DNA of 64,000 nucleotides from Roseimicrobium gellanilyticum (GCF_003315205.1 NZ_QNRR01000001.1:682001-746000); one strand, 5' to 3'. Counted from the first letter of the stretch, positions 16,632 to 25,657 are shown. Notes: a model not told the origin generated them from the sequence alone. Numbers and translations: made by a program.

Positions 16632-17255
16632 GTGCGGAAGGAATTTGCAGAATCTTTTTGCCATCGTATATCCGGCTCAATTCCCCCTTCCGTGACCGAT
16701 TCCAACCAGCCACCCGTCCATTGGCTCCATGCTCCGCCGCATCGCCTGGAGCCGAAGGGTACTTACATGATCACGTCAGGCACGTACCTGAAAGAGCATC
16801 TTTTCCGAGGTAAACAGCGCCTGGACTTCCTCCACGACACTCTGCTGAAGACCGCCATCGAGCAAGGTTGGCAGCTCGAAGCATGGGCGGTATTTCCCAA
16901 TCACTATCACTTTATCGCGAGGCGTCTGCCATCTCACTTTGATTCTACCACTACCCTGAAAGAGATGGTTTCTCAGGTGCATCAGGAAACGTCGAATTGG
17001 GTGAATCAGCAGGATGAATCACAGGGACGCAAGGTCTGGCACAATTTTTGGGACTCGACCCTTACTTACGAGAAGTCATGGATTGCCCGCCTCAATTATG
17101 TGCACGGTAATCCGGTGAAGCATGGGCTTGTGAAATTGGCGCGGGACTACCCGTGGTGCTCAGCAGCATGGTTTGAACGGGTGGCTGCGGCGTCGTGGCT
17201 CAAGACCGTGTATGCTTTCAAAACGGACCGGTTAAAAATCGAGGACGATTTTTGA
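16632..17255 (+). CDS. REP-associated tyrosine transposase (RAYT, Y1/HUH family)
   Basis: 207 residues from the ATG at 16632; a GTG at 16692 would give 187 residues, and the first 20 look unconserved. The HUH metal site is FPNHYHFI (His91, His93). The catalytic tyrosine lies in ARLNYVHGNPVKHG (Tyr156), the RAYT signature; WHNFWDSTLTYEKSW sits between them. RAYTs are single-stranded-DNA nucleases related to the IS200/IS605 transposase, thought to spread REP palindromes. Here the gene is bracketed by an inverted pair of REP units, as expected for a RAYT and its target, and by an outer pair of TTAGCCGC repeats. The catalytic residues look intact. Confidence 0.92.
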   Translation: MRKEFAESFCHRISGSIPPSVTDSNQPPVHWLHAPPHRLEPKGTYMITSGTYLKEHLFRGKQRLDFLHDTLLKTAIEQGWQLEAWAVFPNHYHFIARRLPSHFDSTTTLKEMVSQVHQETSNWVNQQDESQGRKVWHNFWDSTLTYEKSWIARLNYVHGNPVKHGLVKLARDYPWCSAAWFERVAAASWLKTVYAFKTDRLKIEDDF

Positions 17256-17316
17256 GTGGTGGTGGTAGCGCAAACGGTGGAGCGGAGCGCTTGGGGGAAG
17301 TGTGTCAGGGGTAGCG

Positions 17317-17365
17317 CAAAAGCGGTGCTTCGCACACGCACTCCAAAGCGCTTCGCGCAAGGTGG
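17317..17365 (-). repeat. GCGCGAAGCGC REP element, right flank of RAYT
   Basis: Reverse complement of the unit at 16546-16594 (contains CACTCCAAAGCGCTTCGCGC), 61 bp after the RAYT stop. The inverted arrangement of two REP units around the transposase is the standard RAYT context. Confidence 0.85.
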
Positions 17366-17403
17366 TGGGCTATTGCGTTTGTTTGGAGCGCTTGGTGCTT
17401 TAG

Positions 17404-17640
17404 TTACGCCTTGGAATGGGCTCTATCCTTTACCTGTTCCCACGTGCGACCGGATGCAGGGTGGGTGGCAAATCGCTCTTTGCGCCGACGCAGTTCATCA
17501 AGCTTCCAATCTGGGACGGAGGCTGTGACTCCGCTCTCCTCATCCACGATGCTGTCCCAGAGGTCTTCCACAAGCTGGAGGCGCTCAGCCCGGTCCAGCT
17601 TTAAAAGAGCTGCGAATTCGGAGTTCATGAGTCCCAGCAT
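17404..17640 (-). CDS. Addiction module antitoxin-like protein (TIGR02574 type), no toxin seen
   Basis: 78 residues matching the small addiction-module component family: LLKLDRAERLQLVEDLWDSI at the N-terminus (a helix-turn-helix-like dimer segment) and WKLDELRRRKERFATHPASGRTWEQVKDR at the C-terminus. Members normally precede a ParE/RelE-type ribosome- or gyrase-directed toxin by a few bases. Downstream on the minus strand there is instead a REP unit and the RAYT gene, and no RelE-like open frame is seen. It may be a stranded antitoxin. The start could also be Met5 (17628). Confidence 0.8.
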   Translation of the reverse strand: MLGLMNSEFAALLKLDRAERLQLVEDLWDSIVDEESGVTASVPDWKLDELRRRKERFATHPASGRTWEQVKDRAHSKA

Positions 17641-17720
17641 ACTGTTTTCTTCTACTGTTTCAAGACAGACTGGGGCGGCCGTTTAGCTAGCTCGTGCGCC
17701 GCGAGAATCACGGTAGTTCA

Positions 17721-17841
17721 TTAGCCGCAAAAAGACGCAAAAGGCACAAGAGGGGAGGCTCTTGTGGCTGGGCTGGGTGCATTGAGGTGGCGGTACCCAG
17801 CACCAGACCCGTTTGAGTTTTTTGCGTCTTTTTGCGGCTGA
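17721..17841. repeat. TTAGCCGC palindromic repeat, copy C
   Basis: About 121 bp from TTAGCCGCAAAAAGACGCAA to TTGCGTCTTTTTGCGGCTGA. The inverted match extends a few bases beyond (ATTCATTAGCC/GGCTGATGAAT with one change). The core is related to copies B and D. It separates the antitoxin-like gene from purT. Confidence 0.85.
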
Positions 17842-17966
17842 TGAATTCTGGGTTGGATGGGAGTTATGGTGCGTGGCCATGCTCCTGACCGCACAGCGGA
17901 GTGGGCGGACCACTTGGAGTGCGGACCATCCCTTGCACACGGCTCGCGGCCCGCTAAAGGACAAGC

Positions 17967-19169
17967 ATGTCCCAGTCTCAGTCTTCTGCTTCCATCGGCA
18001 CGCCGTTTACCTCTTCGGCCAAGAAAATCCTGTTCCTTGGTTCGGGGGAGTTGGGCAAGGAAGTGGTGATGGAACTGCAGCGGTTCGGCTGCGAAGTGAT
18101 TGCGGTGGACTCGTATGCGAATGCACCGGCCATGCAGGTGGCACATCGCTCGCATGTCATTTCCATGCTGGATGGCGATGCCCTGCGCCGGGTGATTCTG
18201 GAGGAGAAGCCGGACCTCGTGGTGCCGGAGGTGGAGGCGATTGCCACGGATGTGCTGGTGGAACTGGAAGCCCAGGGGCAGCGCGTGATTCCCACGGCGC
18301 TGGCCGCGAAGCTCACCATGAACCGCGAGGGCATTCGTACGCTGGCGGCGGAGACACTGGGGCTGCGCTGCTCCAGCTACAAGTTTGCGGCCACGGAAGA
18401 GGAGTTCAACGAAGCGGTGAAGGCCATCGGCATTCCCTGCGTGGTGAAGCCCATCATGAGCAGCTCCGGCAAGGGCCAAAGTGTGGTGCGCAGTGAGGCA
18501 GACATTTCCAAAGCGTGGAAGTATGCCCAGGAAGGTGGACGCGCTGGCAAGGGGAAGGTGATTGTGGAGGGCATGGTGGACTTCGACTACGAGATCACCA
18601 TGCTCACCGTGCGCCATGCCAATGGCACCTCCTTCTGCGCGCCCATCGGGCACCTGCAGATTGATGGCGACTATCGCGAAAGCTGGCAGCCGCAGCCCAT
18701 GACCAAGGCGGCGCTGGAAGAGAGCGAGCGCATCGCTGGCGCCATCACGAATGCCCTCGGTGGCTGGGGTATCTTTGGCGTGGAGCTCTTTGTGAAGGGG
18801 GACACGGTGTGGTTCAGCGAGGTGTCGCCGCGCCCGCATGACACCGGTCTGGTCACGCTGATTTCGCAGGACCTGAGCGAGTTCGCCCTGCACGCGCGTG
18901 CCATCCTTGGGCTGCCCATCCCGAACATCCGTCAGCACGGTCCGAGCGCCTCGGCGGTTATTTTGCCCGAGGGTCATTCCAAGAACGTGAGTTTCAGCAA
19001 TCTGGAGGCTGCGCTCGCTGAGCCGGACACGCTCCTGCGCCTCTTTGGCAAGCCCGAGGTGAAGGGGAAGCGCCGCATGGGCGTGGCAGCAGCCCGTGGT
19101 GCTACCATTGAGGAAGCTCGCGAAAAGGCCCGTAACGCGGCCGGCGCGGTGAAGGTGACGATGGGCTGA
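17967..19169 (+). CDS. purT: Formate-dependent phosphoribosylglycinamide formyltransferase
   Basis: 400 residues, ATP-grasp enzyme of de novo purine synthesis that uses formate and ATP to formylate GAR. Landmarks: [22 protein letters not shown] (nucleotide-binding N-domain), [52 protein letters not shown] (ATP-grasp loop), and [16 protein letters not shown], a PurT signature near the ligand-binding end. Length is the usual 390-400. AAAGGA at 17956-17961 lies at a good distance from the ATG. Monocistronic as far as seen. Confidence 0.96.
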   Translation: MSQSQSSASIGTPFTSSAKKILFLGSGELGKEVVMELQRFGCEVIAVDSYANAPAMQVAHRSHVISMLDGDALRRVILEEKPDLVVPEVEAIATDVLVELEAQGQRVIPTALAAKLTMNREGIRTLAAETLGLRCSSYKFAATEEEFNEAVKAIGIPCVVKPIMSSSGKGQSVVRSEADISKAWKYAQEGGRAGKGKVIVEGMVDFDYEITMLTVRHANGTSFCAPIGHLQIDGDYRESWQPQPMTKAALEESERIAGAITNALGGWGIFGVELFVKGDTVWFSEVSPRPHDTGLVTLISQDLSEFALHARAILGLPIPNIRQHGPSASAVILPEGHSKNVSFSNLEAALAEPDTLLRLFGKPEVKGKRRMGVAAARGATIEEAREKARNAAGAVKVTMG

Positions 19170-19422
19170 GATCGACCCTGAAGTCACAAGGTTTGCTGGG
19201 AGGGGGCCGGCTGAACCTTGCGGGAAAAAATCGAACAGGAGGCGCTCAGGTCACGAAATCCGGGGTGCCGTCCTGATGGGGACGATGTCTGCAGCAGGCG
19301 AAGAGCGATAAGCGCGCCCGCGGGAGGCCCATAGCACCAAGGTCTAATTGCGGCCTGGCTGCGACTCTGCTGAGTTCGGCGGAGGGAACCGGAGCCCTTG
19401 AAAAGAAACTGTGGATGTTCCA

Positions 19423-22400
19423 ATGTCCAAGATCATGTCCGACCAGGAGGTTATCGCTGGCGCTCGCACTGGAGTGGATGAGCCAGGAACGGTAGCTCTG
19501 ACGCCTTTGACGGGCCGGGATACGGAAGTGAGCTTGCTCAAGGATCGCTGGGAGCAGGCCCAGGAAGGGATGGGTCAGGTGGTCTTGCTAGTAGGTGAGC
19601 CGGGCCTTGGCAAATCCCGCCTCGTGCACACCATCAAGCAAATCGTTGTCGAGGAGATGAGGGAAGAAGTGCCTGCGGCAGGCGCTGATTTCACACTGGA
19701 AGCGCGGACGCCGTGCATCGTCGAGTGGCGCTGTGCGCAACATTTTCAGCACACCGAACTCTTTCCGGTCACCGAGCAATTTGGGCGGTTTCTCGATTTT
19801 GGCAGCGACGAATCCACGACGGCACGCTTCGACCGACTTGCGCGGCATCTCGACGACTACGGCCTTGGTCGTCCGGAGTTGGTCGCGCTTTTCGCCAGGC
19901 TGTTGTTGCTTCCGCCAGACGCGCGTTATCCGGCCGCCGGACTGACGCCGGTGCGGGAGCGCGAGGAGACCTTTCGAGCGTTGCGTCAGTGGCTCAAAGC
20001 CCGTTCAGACCGGCAGCCTCTGCTTTTTGTCATTGAGGACCTGCACTGGATCGATGCCTCGACGCTGGAATTTCTTGGCCAGTTTATTGGAGAGGGACTG
20101 CATGACCGCATTCTCACCGTGCTTACGTATCGTCCTGAATTCCAATCTCCCTGGCCAGCGTTCTCCCACCAGACCATCCTCGCGCTCAATCGCCTGACGC
20201 GACGTCAGGTCGCGGAATTGATGCGTAAGACCGCTGGGGGCGGTGTGCCGGATGCCTTGGTGGCGCAACTCTACGAGCGTACCGGGGGCGTGCCACTCCT
20301 CGTCGAAGAGTTTGCGCGAATCACCCGGGAAACGGTGGAGCCCGAAGCAGACGGCGATGCGCACCACAGAGGAGTGGCAGTGCAGTCCCGTCACATTCCC
20401 GCCACGCTGCAGGATTTGATTCTCGCGCGATTGGAGGGGATGTCTGGGAATCGCGAAGTCGCGCAACTGGCGGCGACGTTGGGCCGTGAATTTGATTACG
20501 ATGTTCTGGCTGCGGTCGCGAGTGTGGACGAGTCGACCCTGCGCCCGGAATTGGAAAAGCTCGTCGGTGCGGGGATCCTCTGCGTGAAAGGCAAGCCTCC
20601 GCATTGCGCCTATGTCTTCAAGCATGCGCTGTTGGAAGAGGCGCTGCATGGAACACTCTCACCTTTGGATCGGCAGAGCTTTCATCGCCGGGTTGCCGAA
20701 GCCATGGAGGTGCGCTTCCCCGAGATGGCAGAACGGCAGCCCGAGTTGCTTGCACGGCATTTCACAACGGCAGGTCTCTTTGACAAGGGCGTGAGCTACT
20801 GGGTACGTGCAGGGCTGAGGTCGCGGGAGAGATTTGCAAATGTCGAGGCGATTGCGCATTTGACCAAGGGGCTGGCGTTGCTGGAGTCGCTGCCGCCATC
20901 GCCTGCGCGGGACGCACGTGAATTGGAATTGCTGGGGCCGTTGGGCACCACCTACATTGCATCTCGCGGTTATGCGGCACCGGAGGTGGGCCCCATCTTT
21001 GATCGCGCTCGCGCCTTGTGCGATTGCGTCGGACAGACGCCGCAGCTCTTTGCGATGATGTGGGGGAATTTCGCGTTCCATGTGGTGCGCGGCGACTTCC
21101 GCCTGTGCGCGGAACTGGCCGAGGAGGCGATGGAGTTTGGGGCGCGATTAAACGACCCGGGAATCCTGATGGAGGCCCTCTTCCTCCGAGGCATCACCAT
21201 GCTCTATCGTGGGGACTTCGCTGGTGCACAGGAAGCGTGCTTCCGGGCGATTGCCGAGTACGATGATCGATCGCGTACCGCCTATTGGGCCACGCTTATT
21301 GGAGAAGATGGCGGCGTGACCACCCGTTGTTACCTCGCCCTCGCGCAGTGGCACCTAGGTCAGGCGGATCACGCGCTCGACCTCAGTCGCGAGACGGTCG
21401 CTTTGGCGCGGGAAATTCATCAACCATTCAGCCTAGTTTATGCTCTGCACCACACCGGATGGCTGTTTCAGCACTGCCGGGTTGGAGCCTCCACACGCGT
21501 GGCTGGTGAGGAGGCAATCGCGATTGCGACTGAGCAGGGCTATCCCTTCTGGCATGCCACGGGCACACTCTATCGCGGTGCGGGAATGCTGCTCCAAGGA
21601 CGGCCCGAGGAGGCGCTGGTTCTGATCGAAAAAGGGCTCGAAGCCTATCGGGCAACGGGGGCCGGGATTGCGCTCACCTATTATCTCAGCGTGCTCGGCG
21701 ATGCACTCATGCAGGTCGGCCGGTTTGATGATGCCCAGCGGGCGCTCGACGAGGCTTTCGCACTGGTGGAGAAAAATGATGAGAGGTTCCAGGAGGCCGA
21801 GTTGCTGCGCCTCCAGGGTGAACTGCTTCTGGCCGGATCGGGTAATGAGCGTGGCGCCGAGGAATCCTTTGAACGCGCCATCGAGATTGCCCGCCGACAG
21901 CAAAGTCGTGCATGGGAACTCCGGGCCACCACCAGCCTGGCGCGGGTTTGGCGCCAGCGAAATCGCATCGAGCATGCGTATGCCGCGTTGACGACGGCCT
22001 GCGACAGAATCTCCGAGGGCATGGCGCTGCCAGACCTCGCGGCGGCCACGGCATTGCTGAATGACTTGAGCAACGAGCGCATGCGCGGGGATTTCGCCGC
22101 CGGTGCTGAGTATGTGCGCCAGTGCATTCCGCCGCCGGTGAAGGGACCAGTGGCCATTGACTGGCGTTACATTCCGTCCTCGGCTCTCGGGGGCGATTCC
22201 ATTGGGTACCACTGGATTGATGACGATCATCTCGCGCTCTATCTCATCGACGTGACCGGGCATGGGCTCGATTCGGCCCTCCTGTCCGTGACAGTTGGCA
22301 ACGTGATCCGTGCTGGCTCGCTGCCCGGAGCGGACATGCTCAGACCCGATGAGGTGCTGGCGCGGCTGAATGAAAAATTCCAGGGGCAGCACCACGGTGG

Positions 22401-22827
22401 AAGGTTCTTCACGATTTGGTATGGCGTCTACCAGTTGTCGGCCCAAGTGCTGCAATGGTCCGGCGGAGGCCATCATCCGTCGCTTCTCTTCGCGCCGGGC
22501 TCGCCGGAGCCGGTACAGCTCCCCTCGACCGGCCCGATGATGGGTTTGATTCCAGATGTCACCTTTCCTGCCAAATCGTGCGGCGTTCCGCCTGGGTCAC
22601 GACTGCTGATTTTCAGCGATGGCGTGTTCGAAATCATGCGAGAGCAGAGCATGGTGTGGGACCTGCCCGCCTGTATCAACTATTTGTCCTCCATCAGCGG
22701 GCGGGCCGACTTGCTCATGGATGAGCTCCTGGCGCAGGCCCGGACACTTCGTGGTTCCCTGCAACTTGAAGATGATTTCTCGATCATTGAGGCCCGCTTT
22801 GGACAGGCCCCGGTAAAAGCGAGGTGA
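19423..22827 (+). CDS. AAA-16/TPR regulator with C-terminal SpoIIE-type PP2C phosphatase
   Basis: 1134 residues from the ATG at 19423 (a GTG at 19411 is possible). Residues 25-300 are an AAA_16/STAND-like NTPase: GRDTEVSLL, Walker A GEPGLGKS (58-65), LLFVIEDLHWID as Walker B, and FARITRE and ATLQDLILARLEGM afterwards. Residues 460-860 form a long TPR-like helical array (repeats with ALxxGLAL, AEELAEEAMEFG and so on). The last 240 residues resemble SpoIIE PP2C: LALYLIDVTGHGLDSALL (metal Asp943), FSDGVFE and EDDFSII. Such AAA-TPR chains usually carry an adenylate cyclase or a serine/threonine kinase head, so the phosphatase tail is notable. Likely a cytosolic signalling switch: NTPase/TPR senses a ligand and the phosphatase acts on anti-sigma or similar phosphoproteins. 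No partner kinase (RsbW) or anti-sigma antagonist lies beside it. Confidence 0.85.
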   Translation: MSKIMSDQEVIAGARTGVDEPGTVALTPLTGRDTEVSLLKDRWEQAQEGMGQVVLLVGEPGLGKSRLVHTIKQIVVEEMREEVPAAGADFTLEARTPCIVEWRCAQHFQHTELFPVTEQFGRFLDFGSDESTTARFDRLARHLDDYGLGRPELVALFARLLLLPPDARYPAAGLTPVREREETFRALRQWLKARSDRQPLLFVIEDLHWIDASTLEFLGQFIGEGLHDRILTVLTYRPEFQSPWPAFSHQTILALNRLTRRQVAELMRKTAGGGVPDALVAQLYERTGGVPLLVEEFARITRETVEPEADGDAHHRGVAVQSRHIPATLQDLILARLEGMSGNREVAQLAATLGREFDYDVLAAVASVDESTLRPELEKLVGAGILCVKGKPPHCAYVFKHALLEEALHGTLSPLDRQSFHRRVAEAMEVRFPEMAERQPELLARHFTTAGLFDKGVSYWVRAGLRSRERFANVEAIAHLTKGLALLESLPPSPARDARELELLGPLGTTYIASRGYAAPEVGPIFDRARALCDCVGQTPQLFAMMWGNFAFHVVRGDFRLCAELAEEAMEFGARLNDPGILMEALFLRGITMLYRGDFAGAQEACFRAIAEYDDRSRTAYWATLIGEDGGVTTRCYLALAQWHLGQADHALDLSRETVALAREIHQPFSLVYALHHTGWLFQHCRVGASTRVAGEEAIAIATEQGYPFWHATGTLYRGAGMLLQGRPEEALVLIEKGLEAYRATGAGIALTYYLSVLGDALMQVGRFDDAQRALDEAFALVEKNDERFQEAELLRLQGELLLAGSGNERGAEESFERAIEIARRQQSRAWELRATTSLARVWRQRNRIEHAYAALTTACDRISEGMALPDLAAATALLNDLSNERMRGDFAAGAEYVRQCIPPPVKGPVAIDWRYIPSSALGGDSIGYHWIDDDHLALYLIDVTGHGLDSALLSVTVGNVIRAGSLPGADMLRPDEVLARLNEKFQGQHHGGRFFTIWYGVYQLSAQVLQWSGGGHHPSLLFAPGSPEPVQLPSTGPMMGLIPDVTFPAKSCGVPPGSRLLIFSDGVFEIMREQSMVWDLPACINYLSSISGRADLLMDELLAQARTLRGSLQLEDDFSIIEARFGQAPVKAR

Positions 22828-22947
22828 GTGGCAAGAGGAGCATTGGGAGGCAGCGGCTTGGGGCGACCATCGAGGATGCCTGCGAAAAGGTCTGGAAGGT
22901 TTCCAGTGCTAGCAGTTGGCGGGTTTCCTTCTTCTCTTTGGGAGCCG

Positions 22948-23358
22948 TCAGCCACGTGAGGACTGTGCGTCGTCCCGACGCCACTCTACGGGGAACATGG
23001 CCAGACTTTCCTCGAGGCGGGCCAGTCTTCTGAGGCCTTCCGAGTGCTGTAGTTGCCAGCCTTTGGACCCTTGAACCGGGGAGCTGAGGTGGATCTCCAA
23101 GAGGCTGCGGAGGGCTTCCAGATCCTCGATGAGTTGTTGCTATTGGGCCAGTTTCCTATCGTGGGCAGATTCCATGAATGTTGGAACTGCTGTAAGACCC
23201 CGCCGTGAAGGTTGCGCAAGCTCGTTGCGAACCCTGATGCTGGAGCCAGTCGGTTCCCTGATGGGGCATCGTTGCCGGGCATCCACCAGGGGAAAACATG
23301 CAAAATGCCTCTCGAAAGGTTTCCGGAGGAGAAGTTGCTCGGGATGAAATTTGCTCAT
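22948..23358 (-). pseudogene. Possible decayed gene with internal TAG
   Basis: On the minus strand an open frame starts with ATG at 23358 (MSKFHPEQLLL), meets an in-frame TAG at 23140-23142 after 72 codons, and then continues in the same frame for 63 more codons with helix-like, leucine-rich sequence (QLIEDLEALRSLLEIHLSS, GLRRLARLEESLAMFPVEW) to a TGA at 22948. The part after the TAG looks like real protein. I recognise no family. Either a broken gene, or the second part is a fragment with its own unseen start. The rest of the 22828-23519 gap shows nothing else. Confidence 0.35.
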
Positions 23359-23519
23359 CTTCAGGCACTGATTCGGGCGTAAATTGACCGTTCTGGAAGG
23401 GGTTTGTTCTCGCTTGCAACAAATTTGCTCTAAATTTGCAATTAGGGCAAAGATTCAATTTGGCTATAATTCTCATAAATTGCAGGCTGAATTATAGTTT
23501 GGCTCTATGTTGCCCTTGT

Positions 23520-24095
23520 ATGAAAAAGATTCTGTCACTCACACTGTGCCTATTCGCTCTCCCGGCATTGGCTGACATTACCCTTGGAGGTCCCGGCGTC
23601 CCGGTGGGGACGGTCAAGACTTCTGGGGCTCCCTTCAAGACAACCTACAATTTCCCTGGCGGTCTCTACAAGTTCGTCTTCCGCGGCATTGAGGCCAAGG
23701 GTGCGACGCTCGGAGCCCCTGGTTCCTCCGGCACGAATGGCAATGGTGGCCAGTTCCACCTGAGCGCCACGGTGCGCACGGATGTGGGCCATGAGAAGCT
23801 TGGCACAATCGAGTTCCGCGATGTGCAGGATTTCAATACCGCCCCTCTTAAGAACCTCTTTTTCGAGGACGGCGAAATTACCTTCAAGGCTCCTGGCGAC
23901 AACCCCATTGCGGTGAGCATTGAGTGGGCTGGCCAGGGCAATGCCCACAAGCCGGATGGCTTCTTCAATGTGTTGGGTGAAGAGCAGAAGCATCCCCCGG
24001 TGCCCGTGGGCTGGCTGACCTTCGCGGTGGGTGACTACAACCTCGCCGCTGCCGGTGGCAGGCCTCCCGGTACTGCGACCATCATCCGCGACTAA
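23520..24095 (+). CDS. Hypothetical secreted protein
   Basis: 191 residues: a clear signal peptide (MKKILSLTLCLFALPALA), then a Gly-rich beta domain. The visible landmarks are LYKFVFRGIEAKGATLGAPG, DVGHEKLGTIEFRDVQDF and FFEDGEITFKAPGDNP. I recognise no family. The repeating strand pattern suggests an extracellular or periplasmic beta-sandwich. Start chosen at the ATG at 23520, since the upstream in-frame part (from 23436) is not signal-like. It is monocistronic with a strong terminator 38 bp after the stop. Confidence 0.7.
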   Translation: MKKILSLTLCLFALPALADITLGGPGVPVGTVKTSGAPFKTTYNFPGGLYKFVFRGIEAKGATLGAPGSSGTNGNGGQFHLSATVRTDVGHEKLGTIEFRDVQDFNTAPLKNLFFEDGEITFKAPGDNPIAVSIEWAGQGNAHKPDGFFNVLGEEQKHPPVPVGWLTFAVGDYNLAAAGGRPPGTATIIRD

Positions 24096-24132
24096 CTTTT
24101 AAGACAGAATCGATAGTAGTGATGAATGGAAA

Positions 24133-24161
24133 CCGGGCGCTGGAGCGCCCGGTTTTTTTTT
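24133..24161 (+). terminator. Rho-independent terminator
   Basis: 8-bp stem CCGGGCGC/GCGCCCGG (24133-24140, 24145-24152) with a TGGA loop and nine T residues following, behind the secreted protein gene. Confidence 0.92.
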
Positions 24162-24326
24162 GCCCACGACTCTGGTGGTTCGGCCGATAGTCATACCGAG
24201 AAGAGCTGAACCTTCGTTACCAGCTGCTCAAAATTCCGAGCGGGAAAAAAATATTGCTTCGATTTGACTGATTGAATGCCCATTCATCGGGCGCAATGCG
24301 AATCGTTTGGGCTCTCCCACGCAACC

Positions 24327-24539
24327 ATGGAACCCACTCCCGAGAATATCGCAGCATTCACACATGCCCGCTGGCGTGTTCGATTCACCTCCCATCTCAT
24401 CGCCCTCCACGAAGGCATGAGCGAGAAGAACTCAAAGTACTGGCACGAGGAACATGATCAATACTTGACGCGTCACTTGTTGGCTAAAGAGCAGCTTGCC
24501 GCGTTTCCCACGGACTGGGATGCCTTGTACCCTAGCTGA
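24327..24539 (+). CDS. Small unknown protein, cassette 1 first gene (MEPTPENI family)
   Basis: 70 residues, no signal peptide, basic and aromatic. It begins MEPTPENIAAF and contains ARWRVRF, HLIALHEGMSE, YWHEEH and YLTRHLLAK, ending DWDALYP. It has an obvious paralogue at 27017 with the same ordering of motifs. Also related, more remotely, to the next gene (24541): both share a HARWxVxF-like opening and a HLIxAH segment. I know no family. The stop is one base ahead of the next ATG, so the two are probably translated together. Confidence 0.72.
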   Translation: MEPTPENIAAFTHARWRVRFTSHLIALHEGMSEKNSKYWHEEHDQYLTRHLLAKEQLAAFPTDWDALYPS

Positions 24540-24540
24540 C

Positions 24541-24840
24541 ATGGATCCTCAGCTCCATGCCCAGGACAACCTTGCTCACGCACAGTGGAAGGTGAATTTC
24601 ATCCGGCATCTGATCCAGGCGCACCTACGTTCCTCCAAGAAAGAAACCACGGATTGGCAGGGGCGGCATGCGGCAATGTTGCACCGTCTTGCTTCAGCGG
24701 AGGATGAAGTGAATCTGAGTAAGCAAGCGCTGGAGGCCCTGAACGCTATCTCCGGCAGCGAGCGCATTCCACCGTGCGCCGACACAATCGAACCAAAAGC
24801 GAAACCGGAAGCGGCCCCAAGTGGAGAAACGGAAACGTGA
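24541..24840 (+). CDS. Small unknown protein, cassette 1 second gene (MDPxxHA family)
   Basis: 99 residues: MDPQLHAQDNLAHAQWKVNF at the start, IRHLIQAHL, HRLASAEDEVNL, then a low-complexity tail (about 75-99, rich in Ala, Lys, Glu, Pro). The first 70 residues match the paralogue at 27282, which lacks the tail. Probably a small helical cytosolic protein. One base separates it from the upstream gene. No known domain recognised. Confidence 0.72.
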   Translation: MDPQLHAQDNLAHAQWKVNFIRHLIQAHLRSSKKETTDWQGRHAAMLHRLASAEDEVNLSKQALEALNAISGSERIPPCADTIEPKAKPEAAPSGETET

Positions 24841-24857
24841 GGCTTTTGGGCTCCGGC

Positions 24858-25409
24858 TCATGCCGCACGCCTATGCCATAGGGTTCCCCGTCGACCAGAC
24901 TTGGAGAAGCCTGCAAACGCGGCGCAGGGGAACGGGAGTGTCGCGGCAGGAGGGGAGGACAGGGCTTCCGCAATCAGGGGACCGAGCAGGCGATCCTCGC
25001 TCATGAAGCAGAAAAAGTCGGGTTCGAGTTCGGCACAGCGGGCAGCGGCTCTCAGTGCGCTCTTGGGATTGCCCACGCCTGCCATGAGGCGCGCGATTCT
25101 CAGCCAGAGTTCGGCATTGTGGGCGTTGGATTCCACGAGGCCCATCCCCAACATCAGCCCTCGTTCCCAGAGCTCCTGGTCGATGAACAAATCGATGCGG
25201 ACCAAGGCGACGTGCGGGAGGTTCAGCAAGTCCTCGGGGAGTGTGTCCAGAATGACGGTCGCCTCTTCCCACATCCCCAGCGCCATGTGGTCCTCCGCCT
25301 TCAGGAGCACATCTTCGATATCCTGAGCGGCGAAGAGAGATGAATCACAGGCTGGAGCTTCCTCAGAGGAGGCTGGAGCCAAGGCGGGAGTTGGTTGCAA
25401 TTGCTGCAT
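24858..25409 (-). CDS. TPR-like helical protein, unknown function
   Basis: 183 residues, no signal peptide. The middle (about 30-135) reads as tandem helical hairpins of TPR type: EDHMALGMWEEATVILDTLP, NAELWLRIARLMAGVGNPKSAL, AARCAELEPDF. The first 25 residues are Gln/Pro/Ala-rich and the last 30 are basic and variable. TPR-like folds carry protein contacts, so the partner would define its role; none is evident. It converges on the small-protein cassette (17 bp from its stop). Confidence 0.65.
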   Translation of the reverse strand: MQQLQPTPALAPASSEEAPACDSSLFAAQDIEDVLLKAEDHMALGMWEEATVILDTLPEDLLNLPHVALVRIDLFIDQELWERGLMLGMGLVESNAHNAELWLRIARLMAGVGNPKSALRAAARCAELEPDFFCFMSEDRLLGPLIAEALSSPPAATLPFPCAAFAGFSKSGRRGTLWHRRAA

Positions 25410-25529
25410 AATCCTGAATCGGTCATGAGCGGAGTTTGCGCTTTTGGCCGACCGGTAAACGAGTCCGGAATGCCTCTGTACAATGCATCGTGCCCGGCAA
25501 AGCGTTCATTATCAACCATCAGGCCGCGC

Positions 25530-25547
25530 CCTGACCGTGAGGTCAGG
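25530..25547 (+). other. Short perfect hairpin
   Basis: CCTGACC-GTGA-GGTCAGG, a 7-bp stem with a GNRA-type loop, in the 248-bp gap between the TPR-like gene and the outer-membrane protein gene, about 110 bp before the latter's ATG. There is no T tract; its role is unknown. Confidence 0.35.
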
Positions 25548-25657
25548 AAGCGGTTCTCGAGTTGCGTGGTCGCAATAGTGGGCAAAGTGAGAGGCATTAG
25601 CGTTCGCAATGAATTGCTAGGGCAACCAACCAACCCATCAAACGAAGACCAAGCATT

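Noticed and set aside
17404-17640. Complete toxin-antitoxin module
   Set aside because: Only the antitoxin-like half is present; no toxin frame follows.
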